Positions 1 to 7,434 of a DNA stretch of 64,000 nt are shown piece by piece. This DNA is from Donghicola sp041224595 (GTDB lineage Bacteria; Pseudomonadota; Alphaproteobacteria; Rhodobacterales; Rhodobacteraceae). The position numbers were made by a program, and so were the translations under genes. The notes below the pieces were generated by a model that was given only the letters and a program-made list of their open reading frames with translations, was not told the origin of the DNA and did not search any database. Numbering within the stretch: position 1 is the first letter of the stretch; each line of letters starts with the position of its first letter. Location: the NCBI RefSeq assembly GCF_041224595.1, contig NZ_JBGFGN010000162.1, positions 1 to 64,000 on the forward strand, written 5' to 3'.

Positions 1-141
1 GAGATGGTTATGCCCGGCGACAACCTGAAGCTGTCGGCAGAACTGATCGCGCCGATCGCGATGGAAGAAGGCCTGCGCTTCGCGATCCGCGAAGGCGGCC
101 GCACCGTTGGTTCGGGCGTCGTCTCGAAAATCATCGAGTAA
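1..141 (+). CDS. tuf: Elongation factor Tu, C-terminal end (5' truncated)
   Basis: The first 46 codons are the C-terminal beta-barrel end of EF-Tu, the GTPase that delivers aminoacyl-tRNA to the ribosome. The ending reads EMVMPGDNLKL, then AIREGGRTVGSGVV, and finishes VSKIIE, which is diagnostic. The start lies before the window, so nothing can be said about the G domain. A tuf gene immediately ahead of rpsJ is the usual bacterial layout. A perfect 9-bp hairpin follows the stop, so most tuf transcripts may end before rpsJ. Confidence 0.95.
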   Translation, partial: EMVMPGDNLKLSAELIAPIAMEEGLRFAIREGGRTVGSGVVSKIIE

Positions 142-166
142 GCAAAAATTCGACTTGTCAAACGGC

Positions 167-190
167 GGCGCACCCCCTAAAGGGTGCGCC
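167..190 (+). terminator. Hairpin after tuf
   Basis: GGCGCACCC (167-175) pairs perfectly with GGGTGCGCC (182-190) around the 6-nt loop CCTAAA. Only a weak T-containing tail follows, so it may be a partial terminator or an attenuator between tuf and the S10 block. Confidence 0.6.
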
Positions 191-230
191 TCTGTATAGT
201 CGCTAGACCCAGACTATCGGGTTCGAAGAG

Positions 231-292
231 GGCCGGAGGAATGAGCTTCCGAGTCCTCCTATCAACTCCAACGCCGCGAAAGGCTTCTACCT
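231..292 (+). promoter_or_regulatory. rpsJ 5' leader with anti-SD-like hairpin
   Basis: GGAGGA (235-240) can pair with TCCTCC (254-259) in the short leader before rpsJ. The real rpsJ ribosome-binding site is probably the AAAGG at 279-283, ten bases before the ATG. A purine-rich Shine-Dalgarno-like stretch locked in a hairpin is the sort of element used in ribosomal-protein autoregulation, but no known leader family is recognised here. Confidence 0.35.
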
Positions 293-601
293 ATGCAAGG
301 CCAAAACATTCGCATTCGGCTCAAGGCGTTTGACTACCGCGTGCTGGACGCCAGCACTCAGGAAATCGTCAACACCGCGAAACGTACCGGCGCCCAAGTG
401 CGTGGTCCGATTCCTCTGCCGAACAAGATCGAAAAATTCACCGTTCTGCGTGGCCCCCACGTGAACAAGAAATCCCGTGACCAGTTCGAGATCCGCACCC
501 ACAAGCGTATGCTCGACATCGTCGATCCGACCCCGCAGACCGTGGACGCGCTGATGAAGCTCGACCTGGCAGCGGGTGTTGACGTCGAGATCAAGGTATA
601 A
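293..601 (+). CDS. rpsJ: 30S ribosomal protein S10
   Basis: S10 (102 aa) is a small-subunit protein at the 30S head that also acts as NusE in transcription antitermination. The N-terminus MQGQNIRIRLKAFDYRVLD and the segment RGPHVNKKSRDQFEIRTHKR are characteristic, and the length is exactly the family norm. It opens the S10 operon, and rplC starts 11 bases after its stop. A short structured leader precedes it. Confidence 0.98.
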   Translation: MQGQNIRIRLKAFDYRVLDASTQEIVNTAKRTGAQVRGPIPLPNKIEKFTVLRGPHVNKKSRDQFEIRTHKRMLDIVDPTPQTVDALMKLDLAAGVDVEIKV

Positions 602-611
602 GGGGGCGATT

Positions 612-1337
612 ATGCGTTCTGGTATCATCGCTAAAAAGGTCGGCATGACCCGTCTCTTCTTGGAAGACGGCAAGCAGATCCCCGTAACCGTTCTTCAGCT
701 GGAAAGCCTGCAGGTTGTCGCTCAGCGCACTAGCGAGCGTGACGGTTACACCGCAGTTCAGCTTGGTGCTGGCGCCGCGAAAGCAAAGCGCACCAGCCAA
801 GCAATGCGTGGCCACTTCGCGGCTGCCAACGTTGCGCCCAAGCGCAAGGTTTGCGAATTCCGCGTTTCCGCAGAGAACCTGATCGAAGTCGGTGCCGAAA
901 TCTCGGCAGAGCACTTCCTCGAAGGCCAAAAGGTCGACGTGTCGGGCACCTCGATCGGTAAAGGCTTCGCCGGTGCTATGAAGCGTCACAACTTTGGCGG
1001 TCTGCGTGCATCGCACGGTGTCTCGATCAGCCACCGTTCGCACGGTTCGACCGGTCAGTGTCAGGGCCCGGGCAAGGTTTTCAAGGGTAAGAAGATGGCA
1101 GGCCACATGGGTGCCGTCCGCGTTACCACTCAGAACCTAGAAGTTGTCCGCACCGATGCAGACCGTGGTCTGATCATGGTGAAGGGCGCTGTTCCTGGTT
1201 CCAAAGGTGGCTGGGTCACCGTGAAAGATGCCGTGAAAAAGAAACTGCCCGAAGGCGTTCCTTTCCCGGCAGCTCTGAAATCCGCCGCGGCCGAAGCAGC
1301 TCCTGCTGTTGAAGCTTCGGAAGGAGGTGAAGCATGA
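612..1337 (+). CDS. rplC: 50S ribosomal protein L3
   Basis: L3 (241 aa) is an early-assembling 23S rRNA-binding protein that reaches towards the peptidyl-transferase centre. The start MRSGIIAKKVGMTR at 612 is the normal L3 start; a longer in-frame ATG upstream would overlap rpsJ and is not used. The loop around HGVSISHRSHGSTG carries the conserved Gln (GQCQGPG) that is methylated by PrmB in other bacteria. The tail is Ala/Glu-rich, longer than in E. coli, and low in complexity. The stop overlaps the rplD start by 4 bases. Confidence 0.97.
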   Translation: MRSGIIAKKVGMTRLFLEDGKQIPVTVLQLESLQVVAQRTSERDGYTAVQLGAGAAKAKRTSQAMRGHFAAANVAPKRKVCEFRVSAENLIEVGAEISAEHFLEGQKVDVSGTSIGKGFAGAMKRHNFGGLRASHGVSISHRSHGSTGQCQGPGKVFKGKKMAGHMGAVRVTTQNLEVVRTDADRGLIMVKGAVPGSKGGWVTVKDAVKKKLPEGVPFPAALKSAAAEAAPAVEASEGGEA

Positions 1338-1951
1338 AAATTGATGTGATCAACCTCGACGCCGGTACCGCGGGCACTCTGGATCTGGACGAAGCAATCT
1401 TCGGCCTGGAGCCCCGCGCGGACATCCTGCACCGTGTGGTCCGTTGGCAGCGTAACAACGCGCAGGCCGGTACCCACAAGGTGAAGACCCGCACCGAAGT
1501 GTCGTACTCGACCAAGAAGATCTACCGTCAGAAGGGTACCGGTGGTGCTCGTCACGGTTCGCGCAAGGCGCCTATCTTCCGCAAGGGTGGCATCTACAAG
1601 GGTCCGACCCCGCGTAGCCACGGCCACGACCTGCCCAAGAAGGTCCGTAAGCTGGGTCTGATGCACGCGCTGAGCGCGAAAGCAAAAGCCGGTGAACTGG
1701 TCATCATCGAGAACGCCGAAACCGAAGGTAAGACCGCAGCACTGGCCAAGCAGGTTAAGAACCTGGGCTGGAAGCGCGCTCTGATCATCGATGGCGCATC
1801 GGTGAACGAGGGCTTCAAGAAGGCAGCAGCAAACATCGAAGGTCTGGATATCCTGCCGTCGATGGGCGCGAACGTTTATGACATCCTGAAGCGTGACACT
1901 CTGGTTCTTACCAAAGCAGGTGTCGAAGCACTGGAGGCTCGCCTGAAATGA
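1334..1951 (+). CDS. rplD: 50S ribosomal protein L4
   Basis: L4 (205 aa) is a primary 23S binder whose long loop lines the exit tunnel; in E. coli it also autoregulates the S10 operon. The loop motif KKIYRQKGTGGARHGSRKAP is present, followed by the conserved PRSHGHDLPKKVRKLG. It overlaps rplC upstream and rplW downstream by 4 bases each, which indicates tight translational coupling. Confidence 0.97.
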   Translation: MKIDVINLDAGTAGTLDLDEAIFGLEPRADILHRVVRWQRNNAQAGTHKVKTRTEVSYSTKKIYRQKGTGGARHGSRKAPIFRKGGIYKGPTPRSHGHDLPKKVRKLGLMHALSAKAKAGELVIIENAETEGKTAALAKQVKNLGWKRALIIDGASVNEGFKKAAANIEGLDILPSMGANVYDILKRDTLVLTKAGVEALEARLK

Positions 1952-2244
1952 ACGCGAAACCCGAATACTACGACGTGATCCGCAAGCCGGTTATCACCGA
2001 GAAAACCACCATGGCGTCGGAAAACAACGCTGTCGTTTTCGAAGTGGCAATCGACTCGAACAAGCCCCAGATCAAAGAAGCTGTCGAAGCGCTCTTTGGT
2101 GTGAAGGTCAAAGCGGTCAACACCACCATTGCGAAGGGTAAAACCAAGCGTTTCCGCGGTATCGCGGGCCGTCGCAAGGACGTGAAAAAGGCGTATGTCA
2201 CTCTCGAAGAGGGCAACACCATCGACGTCTCGACCGGTCTCTAA
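1948..2244 (+). CDS. rplW: 50S ribosomal protein L23
   Basis: L23 (98 aa) sits at the tunnel exit and docks trigger factor and SRP. The segments YYDVIRKPVITEKTT and FGVKVKAVNTTIAKGKTKR are typical. In most bacteria rplB follows within a few bases; here a terminator-like hairpin and 236 noncoding bases separate them, so rplW ends the first transcription block. Confidence 0.97.
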   Translation: MNAKPEYYDVIRKPVITEKTTMASENNAVVFEVAIDSNKPQIKEAVEALFGVKVKAVNTTIAKGKTKRFRGIAGRRKDVKKAYVTLEEGNTIDVSTGL

Positions 2245-2266
2245 TCGGTTGAATTAGTTCACAGAA

Positions 2267-2294
2267 AGGCCTCCGCATTTGCGGGGGCCTTTTT
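2267..2294 (+). terminator. Rho-independent terminator after rplW
   Basis: AGGCCTCCGC (2267-2276) pairs with GCGGGGGCCT (2281-2290) with one G-U pair around a 4-nt ATTT loop, followed by a run of five T. This is a convincing intrinsic terminator inside what is usually one uninterrupted S10 operon. Confidence 0.8.
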
Positions 2295-2396
2295 GTGTGG
2301 GGCGAGGGTAGGGCGCGCCAATCAGCCAAAGGGCATAAAACCCGAGGCTGTGTATGGACGCCCCCAGTTTTATCTGGTACCTCGCTGCAATCTCAC

Positions 2397-2419
2397 GGCC
2401 CCAGATTCGTTCTGGGGCC
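2397..2419 (+). promoter_or_regulatory. Perfect hairpin in the rplB leader
   Basis: GGCCCCAGA (2397-2405) pairs perfectly with TCTGGGGCC (2411-2419) around the loop TTCGT, about 60 bases before the rplB start. No T run follows, so it is not a classic terminator. It could be an attenuator, a protein-binding leader or a processing site. No convincing promoter was found between it and the upstream terminator. Confidence 0.5.
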
Positions 2420-2480
2420 TGTGATTTATGTGAAAGGGTCCTCATGGTGAGGGCCACAAAGCAAACGGAAGACAGTAACC

Positions 2481-3323
2481 ATGGCACTCAAGTCGTACAA
2501 ACCGACAACGCCTGGCCAGCGCGGGCTGGTTCTGATCGACCGTTCGGAGCTTTGGAAAGGTCGCCCGGTTAAGGCTCTCACTGAGGGTCTGACCAAGAAA
2601 GGCGGCCGGAACAACACCGGACGGATCACCATGCGCCGCAAAGGCGGCGGGGCAAAGCGTCTCTACCGTATCGTGGACTTCAAGCGTCGCAAGTTCGACG
2701 TCGCCGCGACTGTAGAGCGTATCGAATACGACCCTAACCGTACCGCATTCATCGCGCTGATCCGCTATGAAGACGGCGAGCAGGCATACATCCTGGCACC
2801 CCAGCGTTTGAGCGTTGGCGATACCGTGATTTCGTCCGCGAAAGCAGACATCAAGCCCGGTAACGCAATGCCTTTCTCGGGTCTGCCCATCGGTACCATC
2901 GTTCACAACATCGAACTCAAGCCCGGCAAAGGCGGTCAGATTGCCCGCGCTGCAGGTGCTTACGCACAGTTCGTTGGTCGTGACGGTGGCTACGCACAGA
3001 TCCGCCTGTCGTCGGGCGAACTGCGTATGGTCCGTCAGGAATGCCTGGCAACCGTTGGCGCCGTGTCGAACCCCGACAACAGCAACCAGAACATCGGTAA
3101 AGCCGGTCGTAACCGCCACAAGGGCATCCGTCCTTCGGTTCGTGGTGTCGTTATGAACCCGATCGACCACCCCCACGGTGGTGGTGAAGGCCGTACCTCT
3201 GGTGGCCGTCACCCCGTTACTCCTTGGGGTAAGCCGACCAAAGGTGCGCGTACCCGCAACACCAATAAGGCATCGCAGAAGCTCATCCTGCGCTCGCGTC
3301 ACGCCAAGAAGAAGGGTCGCTAA
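2481..3323 (+). CDS. rplB: 50S ribosomal protein L2
   Basis: L2 (280 aa) is a core 23S rRNA protein needed for subunit association and peptidyl transfer. The start MALKSYKPTTPGQRG, the central SGELRMVRQECLATVGAVSN and the C-terminal NPIDHPHGGGEGR segment, with the conserved peptidyl-transferase-proximal His, are all present. It begins a second ribosomal block after the rplW terminator. rpsS starts three bases after its stop codon. Confidence 0.98.
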   Translation: MALKSYKPTTPGQRGLVLIDRSELWKGRPVKALTEGLTKKGGRNNTGRITMRRKGGGAKRLYRIVDFKRRKFDVAATVERIEYDPNRTAFIALIRYEDGEQAYILAPQRLSVGDTVISSAKADIKPGNAMPFSGLPIGTIVHNIELKPGKGGQIARAAGAYAQFVGRDGGYAQIRLSSGELRMVRQECLATVGAVSNPDNSNQNIGKAGRNRHKGIRPSVRGVVMNPIDHPHGGGEGRTSGGRHPVTPWGKPTKGARTRNTNKASQKLILRSRHAKKKGR

Positions 3324-3326
3324 TCG

Positions 3327-3608
3327 ATGACACGCTCTGTATGGAAAGGGCCTTTTGTCGACGCTTACGTCCTCAAGAAGGCCGCGGCAGCTCGCGACTC
3401 GGGCCGCCTCAACGATGTTATCAAGATCTGGTCGCGTCGCTCGACGATTCTGCCCCAGTTCGTGGGTCTGACTTTCGGCGTTTACAACGGCCAGAAGCAC
3501 ATCCCAGTGATGATCACTGAAGACATGATCGGCCAGAAGTTCGGTGAATACTCGCCGACCCGTACCTACTACGGTCACGCGGCTGACAAAAAAGCGAAGC
3601 GGAAATAA
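3327..3608 (+). CDS. rpsS: 30S ribosomal protein S19
   Basis: S19 (93 aa) binds the 30S head with S13 and contacts the A-site tRNA region. MTRSVWKGPFVD, IKIWSRRSTILPQFVG and FGEYSPTRTYYGHAADKKAK are standard S19 signatures, and the length matches the family. It lies between rplB and rplV with only 3-base gaps. Confidence 0.98.
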   Translation: MTRSVWKGPFVDAYVLKKAAAARDSGRLNDVIKIWSRRSTILPQFVGLTFGVYNGQKHIPVMITEDMIGQKFGEYSPTRTYYGHAADKKAKRK

Positions 3609-3611
3609 GCC

Positions 3612-3992
3612 ATGGGTAAGGAAAAGAATCCCCGTCGCGTGGCGGACAACGAAGCAATGGCAAAACTGCGCATGCTTCGCACCAGCCCGCAGAAGCTCAA
3701 CCTTGTTGCTCAGCTGATCCGCGGCAAGAAGGTGGAAAAGGCTCTGACAGACCTGACCTTCTCGAACAAGCGTGTCGCGATCGACGTGAAGAAATGCCTT
3801 CAGTCGGCCATCGCAAACGCCGAGAACAACCACGGTCTGGACGTTGACGAGCTGATCGTTGCAGAAGCTTACGTTGGTAAGAACCTGGTCATGAAGCGCG
3901 GTCGTCCCCGTGCCCGTGGTCGCTTCGGCAAGATCATGAAGCCGTTCTCGGAAATCACCATCAAGGTCCGCCAGGTCGAGGAGCAAGCCTAA
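3612..3992 (+). CDS. rplV: 50S ribosomal protein L22
   Basis: L22 (126 aa) has a long beta-hairpin lining the exit tunnel. Segments LRTSPQKLNLVAQLIRGKKV and MKRGRPRARGRFGKI are recognisable; the latter is the hairpin tip where macrolide-resistance changes occur in other bacteria. Its TAA shares a base with the rpsC ATG, so the two are coupled. Confidence 0.97.
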   Translation: MGKEKNPRRVADNEAMAKLRMLRTSPQKLNLVAQLIRGKKVEKALTDLTFSNKRVAIDVKKCLQSAIANAENNHGLDVDELIVAEAYVGKNLVMKRGRPRARGRFGKIMKPFSEITIKVRQVEEQA

Positions 3993-4699
3993 TGGGTAAC
4001 AAAACAAACCCCATCGGTATGCGCGTTCAGGTGAACCGCACTTGGGATAGCCGTTGGTTCGCAGAGTCCAAGGACTACGGTGATCTTCTGCTGGAAGATA
4101 TCCGCATCCGCGAATTCATCAAAAAAGAGTGCAAGCAGGCGGGCATCGCTCGCGTGATCATCGAACGCCCGCACAAGAAGTGCCGTGTGACCATTCACAC
4201 TGCACGCCCCGGTGTTATCATCGGTAAGAAAGGTGCTGACATCGAGGTTCTGCGCAAGAAACTGGCGGCAATGACCGACAGCGAACTGCACCTGAACATC
4301 GTCGAAGTTCGTAAGCCCGAGCTGGACGCAATGCTGGTTGCCGAGTCCATCGCTCAGCAGCTGGAGCGTCGTGTTTCGTTCCGTCGTGCGCTGAAGCGTG
4401 CGGTTCAGAACGCAATGCGTATGGGCGCCGGTGGTATCCGCGTGAACATCGCAGGCCGTCTGGGTGGCGCTGAAATCGCACGTACCGAATGGTACCGCGA
4501 AGGCCGCGTGCCCCTGCACACCCTGCGCGCTGACATCGATTATGCACACGCCGAAGCGTCGACCCCCTACGGTATCATCGGCATCAAGGTGTTCATCTAC
4601 AAAGGTGACATCATGGAGCACGATCCGTCGGCACGCGACCGTAAGGCCCAAGAACTCCAGGATGGCCCTGCACCTCGCGGTGCTGGCGGTCGTCGCTAA
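3992..4699 (+). CDS. rpsC: 30S ribosomal protein S3
   Basis: S3 (235 aa) forms the mRNA entry channel with S4 and S5. The start MGNKTNPIGMRVQVNRTWDS, the KH-domain loop GVIIGKKGADIE and the C-terminal WYREGRVPLHTLRADIDY are diagnostic. A short basic tail (APRGAGGRR) ends the protein. It overlaps rplV by one base; rplP follows after 13 bases with a strong GGAGGG site. Confidence 0.98.
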   Translation: MGNKTNPIGMRVQVNRTWDSRWFAESKDYGDLLLEDIRIREFIKKECKQAGIARVIIERPHKKCRVTIHTARPGVIIGKKGADIEVLRKKLAAMTDSELHLNIVEVRKPELDAMLVAESIAQQLERRVSFRRALKRAVQNAMRMGAGGIRVNIAGRLGGAEIARTEWYREGRVPLHTLRADIDYAHAEASTPYGIIGIKVFIYKGDIMEHDPSARDRKAQELQDGPAPRGAGGRR

Positions 4700-4712
4700 G
4701 GAGGGATGAGAA

Positions 4713-5126
4713 ATGCTTCAACCAAAGCGTACTAAATTCCGCAAAATGCACAAAGGCCGTATTCACGGTCAAGCAAAAGGCGGTTCTGACCTGAACTTCG
4801 GGACCTATGGCCTGAAAGCCATTGAGCCCGAGCGTATCACTGCGCGTCAGATCGAAGCTGCACGTCGTGCGATGACCCGTCACATGAAGCGTCAGGGTCG
4901 CGTCTGGATACGTATCTTCCCGGACATGCCCGTGACCGCAAAGCCCATCGAAGTTCGTATGGGTAAAGGTAAGGGTTCGGTTGACCGTTGGGTCGCCAAG
5001 GTCAAGCCTGGCCGTATCATGTTCGAGATCGACGGTGTGGACGAAGAGATCGCACAAGAGGCACTGCGCCTCGCGGCGATGAAGCTGCCGATCAAGACCC
5101 GCGTTGTGGTCCGCGAGGACTGGTAA
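4713..5126 (+). CDS. rplP: 50S ribosomal protein L16
   Basis: L16 (137 aa) sits close to the A and P sites of the 50S. MLQPKRTKFRKMHKGR and the loop EVRMGKGKG are typical. Arg82 in that loop is the equivalent of E. coli Arg81, the residue hydroxylated there by the 2OG oxygenase YcfD (RoxA), and its surroundings are intact. In most S10 operons rpmC follows at once; here a strong terminator and a convergent 2OG-oxygenase gene intervene. Confidence 0.97.
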   Translation: MLQPKRTKFRKMHKGRIHGQAKGGSDLNFGTYGLKAIEPERITARQIEAARRAMTRHMKRQGRVWIRIFPDMPVTAKPIEVRMGKGKGSVDRWVAKVKPGRIMFEIDGVDEEIAQEALRLAAMKLPIKTRVVVREDW

Positions 5127-5165
5127 TCGGGTCGCAGTTATCGCTGCGTTCCAAGAATTGAGAAG

Positions 5166-5189
5166 CCCCCGCCATCGGCGGGGGTTTTT
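5166..5189 (+). terminator. Rho-independent terminator after rplP
   Basis: CCCCCGCC (5166-5173) pairs with GGCGGGGG (5177-5184) and is followed by TTTTT. It closes the rplB-rplP block. Confidence 0.85.
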
Positions 5190-5202
5190 CTTTGGCCCCG
5201 TC

Positions 5203-5216
5203 CCCCGTGCACGGGG
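5203..5216. repeat. 14-bp perfect palindrome between two opposed terminators
   Basis: CCCCGTGCACGGGG reads the same on both strands and lies exactly between the rplP terminator and the opposing oxygenase terminator. It could add to bidirectional termination or be a protein site; no family is recognised. Confidence 0.4.
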
Positions 5217-5225
5217 AACTGTTCA

Positions 5226-5259
5226 AAGAAAAAAGGCCAATGCGGGTGCATCGGCCTTT
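5226..5259 (-). terminator. Rho-independent terminator of the 2OG-oxygenase gene
   Basis: Read on the minus strand, AAAGGCCGATGC pairs over 12 bp (one G-U) with GCATTGGCCTTT (plus positions 5232-5243 and 5248-5259), followed by a T run. It stops transcription coming from the minus-strand oxygenase gene towards rplP. Confidence 0.8.
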
Positions 5260-5284
5260 GGCTCTTAGCGGGGAAGGGCAGGGC

Positions 5285-5905
5285 TTATTCCCACTTGTAG
5301 TTGAAGCTCACTGAAATGCGGTCATCCTCTGCCACGTTCATGGGCACCTCATGCCGCAGCCAACTCTCCCACAGTAGCACGTCGCCTACTTCGGGCGCGC
5401 GGTAGACAAAGGTCTTCAGCTCGTCACGGCAGTCTTTCTTGCGGATCGGAGAGGCCATCATCATGATGTGGCGTGGGTCTTCGTACTTGATCGCTTTGGA
5501 CCCTTCGGGCATGTACACGTAGGTCGTGCCAGAGATTACCGAGTGCGGGTGGATGTGCGAGGTGTGGATTCCGCCCTCGGGCAGGATGTTGATCCAGATA
5601 TCCTCGAGCACCAGTTTCTTGTCGCCAAGGTCGAACTCCAGATCCTCGACAAAGGCTGCCACGTGGGCGTCCAGTGCTTTCACAAGATCAGCAAAGATTG
5701 GGGACCGCCACGGCAGGTCGGTCAGGGAGGCGTAGCTGGTGTAACCGGGATAGCCATTCTGCTCGCACCACGCGAGGCCAGCATCGTCGTCTTCGGCGAT
5801 CGCGACGCAGGAATCCTCCAGCTCTTGAGGATCAATCACGGGCTCATGCTCGGACAATTTGGCGTGGTACAGGCGGGTGACGAAGAGCGAAGAGATCTCT
5901 GCCAT
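5285..5905 (-). CDS. Putative 2OG-Fe(II) oxygenase next to rplP
   Basis: A 206-aa protein of the TIGR02466-like (2OG-FeII_Oxy_5) family, which uses Fe(II), O2 and 2-oxoglutarate to hydroxylate a substrate not predictable from sequence. Visible hallmarks are SHIHPHSVISGTTYVYMPEG (residues 116-135, proximal His ligands 117/119), the distal LRHEVPMN (His185) and RISVSFNY (Arg197, likely 2OG anchor). The start at 5905 is chosen for its AGAGGA site; an in-frame upstream extension has no such site. It is convergent with rplP and divergent from rpmC, with its own terminator. Its position inside the ribosomal cluster suggests, but does not prove, a ribosomal-protein substrate. Confidence 0.85.
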   Translation of the reverse strand: MAEISSLFVTRLYHAKLSEHEPVIDPQELEDSCVAIAEDDDAGLAWCEQNGYPGYTSYASLTDLPWRSPIFADLVKALDAHVAAFVEDLEFDLGDKKLVLEDIWINILPEGGIHTSHIHPHSVISGTTYVYMPEGSKAIKYEDPRHIMMMASPIRKKDCRDELKTFVYRAPEVGDVLLWESWLRHEVPMNVAEDDRISVSFNYKWE

Positions 5906-6231
5906 GGTGTCCTCTTTAGGCTGGTGGGCGCCTTTTATCAGTGCAGGCGCCGTGGACGTGCGCGTTGCCCCACACTTCTGCTTTCTCGCCCTATTGTGCA
6001 AGAGGGGGCAGTATGCTTTCATCGACGCATCGCAACGATTGCCCGCCGGTCGCGGCAGTTCTTCGGAAACCCCAAGTTTTTCGAAGGAATCGGTTGCCTT
6101 TCACCTGAATGACATGTAGTGGAACCCATCTCTGCGCTTCGGCGTAGGATTTGTGTTCCCTAAACGAACCTCCACCGGATCACGGGTTACCCCCCAAAGG
6201 GCCCGCCGGTGATGTTGAAAGGATAAGGCGA
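5906..6231. other. Divergent intergenic region, oxygenase / rpmC
   Basis: These 326 bases must hold the promoters for the minus-strand oxygenase gene and, because a terminator precedes it, for the rpmC block. No convincing -35/-10 pair was found. CACCGG (6173-6178) and CCGGTG (6206-6211) can form an outer stem just ahead of rpmC, with a smaller GGGTTACCCC fold inside; this may be a leader structure. No coding signal is seen. Confidence 0.4.
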
Positions 6232-6435
6232 ATGAACGCCCAAGAACTGCGTGGCAAGACGCCCGATCAGCTCCGCGAGGACCTGACGGCTCTTAAGAAA
6301 GAAGCCTTCAACCTGCGTTTCCAGCAGGCCACCGGCCAAATCGAAAACACCGCACGTATGCGTCAGGTAAAGCGCGACACCGCTCGTGTTCTGACCATCC
6401 TCAACGAAAAGGCCGCGCAAGCGGCTGCTGAATAA
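6232..6435 (+). CDS. rpmC: 50S ribosomal protein L29
   Basis: L29 (67 aa) lies near the tunnel exit beside L23. MNAQELRGKTPDQLREDLTALKKEAFNLRFQQATGQ is the typical two-helix coiled hairpin. The start at 6232 is the normal L29 Met, preceded by AAAGGATAAGG; an upstream in-frame ATG would add about 27 unrelated residues. It heads a block running to rpmD. Confidence 0.96.
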   Translation: MNAQELRGKTPDQLREDLTALKKEAFNLRFQQATGQIENTARMRQVKRDTARVLTILNEKAAQAAAE

Positions 6436-6450
6436 GCGGAGCTCTGAAGA

Positions 6451-6684
6451 ATGCCCAAACGTATCCTGCAAGGCACCGTGACCAGCGACGCGAACGAGCA
6501 AACCATCACCGTTCGCGTAGAGCGTCGTTTTAAGCACCCCGTGCTTAAGAAGACCATCAAGAAGTCGAAGAAGTACCGCGCACACGACGCAGAGAACGCC
6601 TACAAAGTTGGTGATCTCGTCCGCATCATCGAATGCGCGCCTTACTCGAAAACCAAGCGTTGGGAAGTTCTGGCGAAAGCTTGA
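6451..6684 (+). CDS. rpsQ: 30S ribosomal protein S17
   Basis: S17 (77 aa) is a primary 16S rRNA-binding OB-fold protein. MPKRILQGTVTSDANEQTITVRVERRFKHP and the loop KTIKKSKKYRAHDAENA are standard. It follows rpmC after 15 bases. The gap to rplN (67 bases) holds a 14-bp palindrome. Confidence 0.97.
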   Translation: MPKRILQGTVTSDANEQTITVRVERRFKHPVLKKTIKKSKKYRAHDAENAYKVGDLVRIIECAPYSKTKRWEVLAKA

Positions 6685-6685
6685 G

Positions 6686-6699
6686 CTCTCAGCTGAGAG
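6686..6699. repeat. Palindrome between rpsQ and rplN
   Basis: CTCTCAGCTGAGAG is a perfect 14-bp palindrome directly after the rpsQ stop, followed by a C/G-rich stretch with further pairing potential before rplN. It may be a leader or processing element; it has no T run. Confidence 0.3.
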
Positions 6700-6751
6700 A
6701 AACCCTGGGGGTTCAGGCCCCTAAGCCTCCCCAAAGGTCCGGAGAAACCAA

Positions 6752-7120
6752 ATGATCCAGATGCAGACCAATCTGGATGTCGCTGATAACTCGGGCGCAC
6801 GCCGAGTTCAGTGCATCAAGGTCCTCGGTGGTTCCAAGCGCAAATACGCTTCGGTCGGCGACATCATCGTCGTATCCGTAAAAGAAGCTATTCCGCGCGG
6901 CCGTGTTAAGAAAGGCGACGTCCGCAAGGCCGTAGTCGTTCGTACCGCCAAGGAAGTACGTCGCGAAGATGGCACCGCCATCCGCTTTGACCGCAATGCC
7001 GCGGTGATCCTCAACAACAACGGCGAGCCTGTTGGCACCCGTATTTTTGGCCCGGTCGTTCGCGAACTGCGCGCCAAAAACTTCATGAAGATCATCTCGC
7101 TCGCCCCGGAGGTGCTGTAA
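6752..7120 (+). CDS. rplN: 50S ribosomal protein L14
   Basis: L14 (122 aa) binds 23S rRNA at the subunit interface and is the docking site for RsfS. MIQMQTNLDVADNSGARRVQCIKVLGG and the C-terminal ELRAKNFMKIISLAPEVL are typical, with exactly the family length. Its stop overlaps the rplX start by one base. Confidence 0.98.
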   Translation: MIQMQTNLDVADNSGARRVQCIKVLGGSKRKYASVGDIIVVSVKEAIPRGRVKKGDVRKAVVVRTAKEVRREDGTAIRFDRNAAVILNNNGEPVGTRIFGPVVRELRAKNFMKIISLAPEVL

Positions 7121-7434
7121 TGGCTGCGAAACTCCGCAAAGGTGACAAGGTCATCGTTCTTGCCGGTAAGGACAAGGGCAAAGAAGGCACCATCACTTCG
7201 GTAGACCCCAAAGCGGGCAAAGCCGTTGTCGAAGGCGTTAACATGGCCATCCGTCACACCCGTCAGACCCAGAACGCTCAGGGCGGCCGTCTGCCCAAAG
7301 CGCTGCCGATCGATCTGTCGAACATCGCGCTCGTCGACCCCAAAGAGGGTGGTGCGACCCGCGTTGGCTTCCGCATGGAAGGCGACAAGAAGGTCCGTTT
7401 TGCCAAGAAATCGGGGGAAGTGATCGATGCTTGA
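7120..7434 (+). CDS. rplX: 50S ribosomal protein L24
   Basis: L24 (104 aa) is an assembly-initiator protein with an N-terminal KOW motif. MAAKLRKGDKVIVLAGKDKGKEGTI carries the KOW signature. It overlaps rplN by one base and rplE by 8 bases. Confidence 0.97.
   Translation: MAAKLRKGDKVIVLAGKDKGKEGTITSVDPKAGKAVVEGVNMAIRHTRQTQNAQGGRLPKALPIDLSNIALVDPKEGGATRVGFRMEGDKKVRFAKKSGEVIDA

Noticed and set aside
241..333. Possible upstream ORF (ATG at 241, 30 codons) overlapping the rpsJ start
   Set aside because: GGAGGA abuts the ATG with no proper spacing, so it is not a good translation start; no recognisable protein.
2442..4007. 521-codon open frame on the minus strand opposite rplB-rpsS-rplV
   Set aside because: It is antisense to three certain ribosomal protein genes; translated sequence has no family resemblance.
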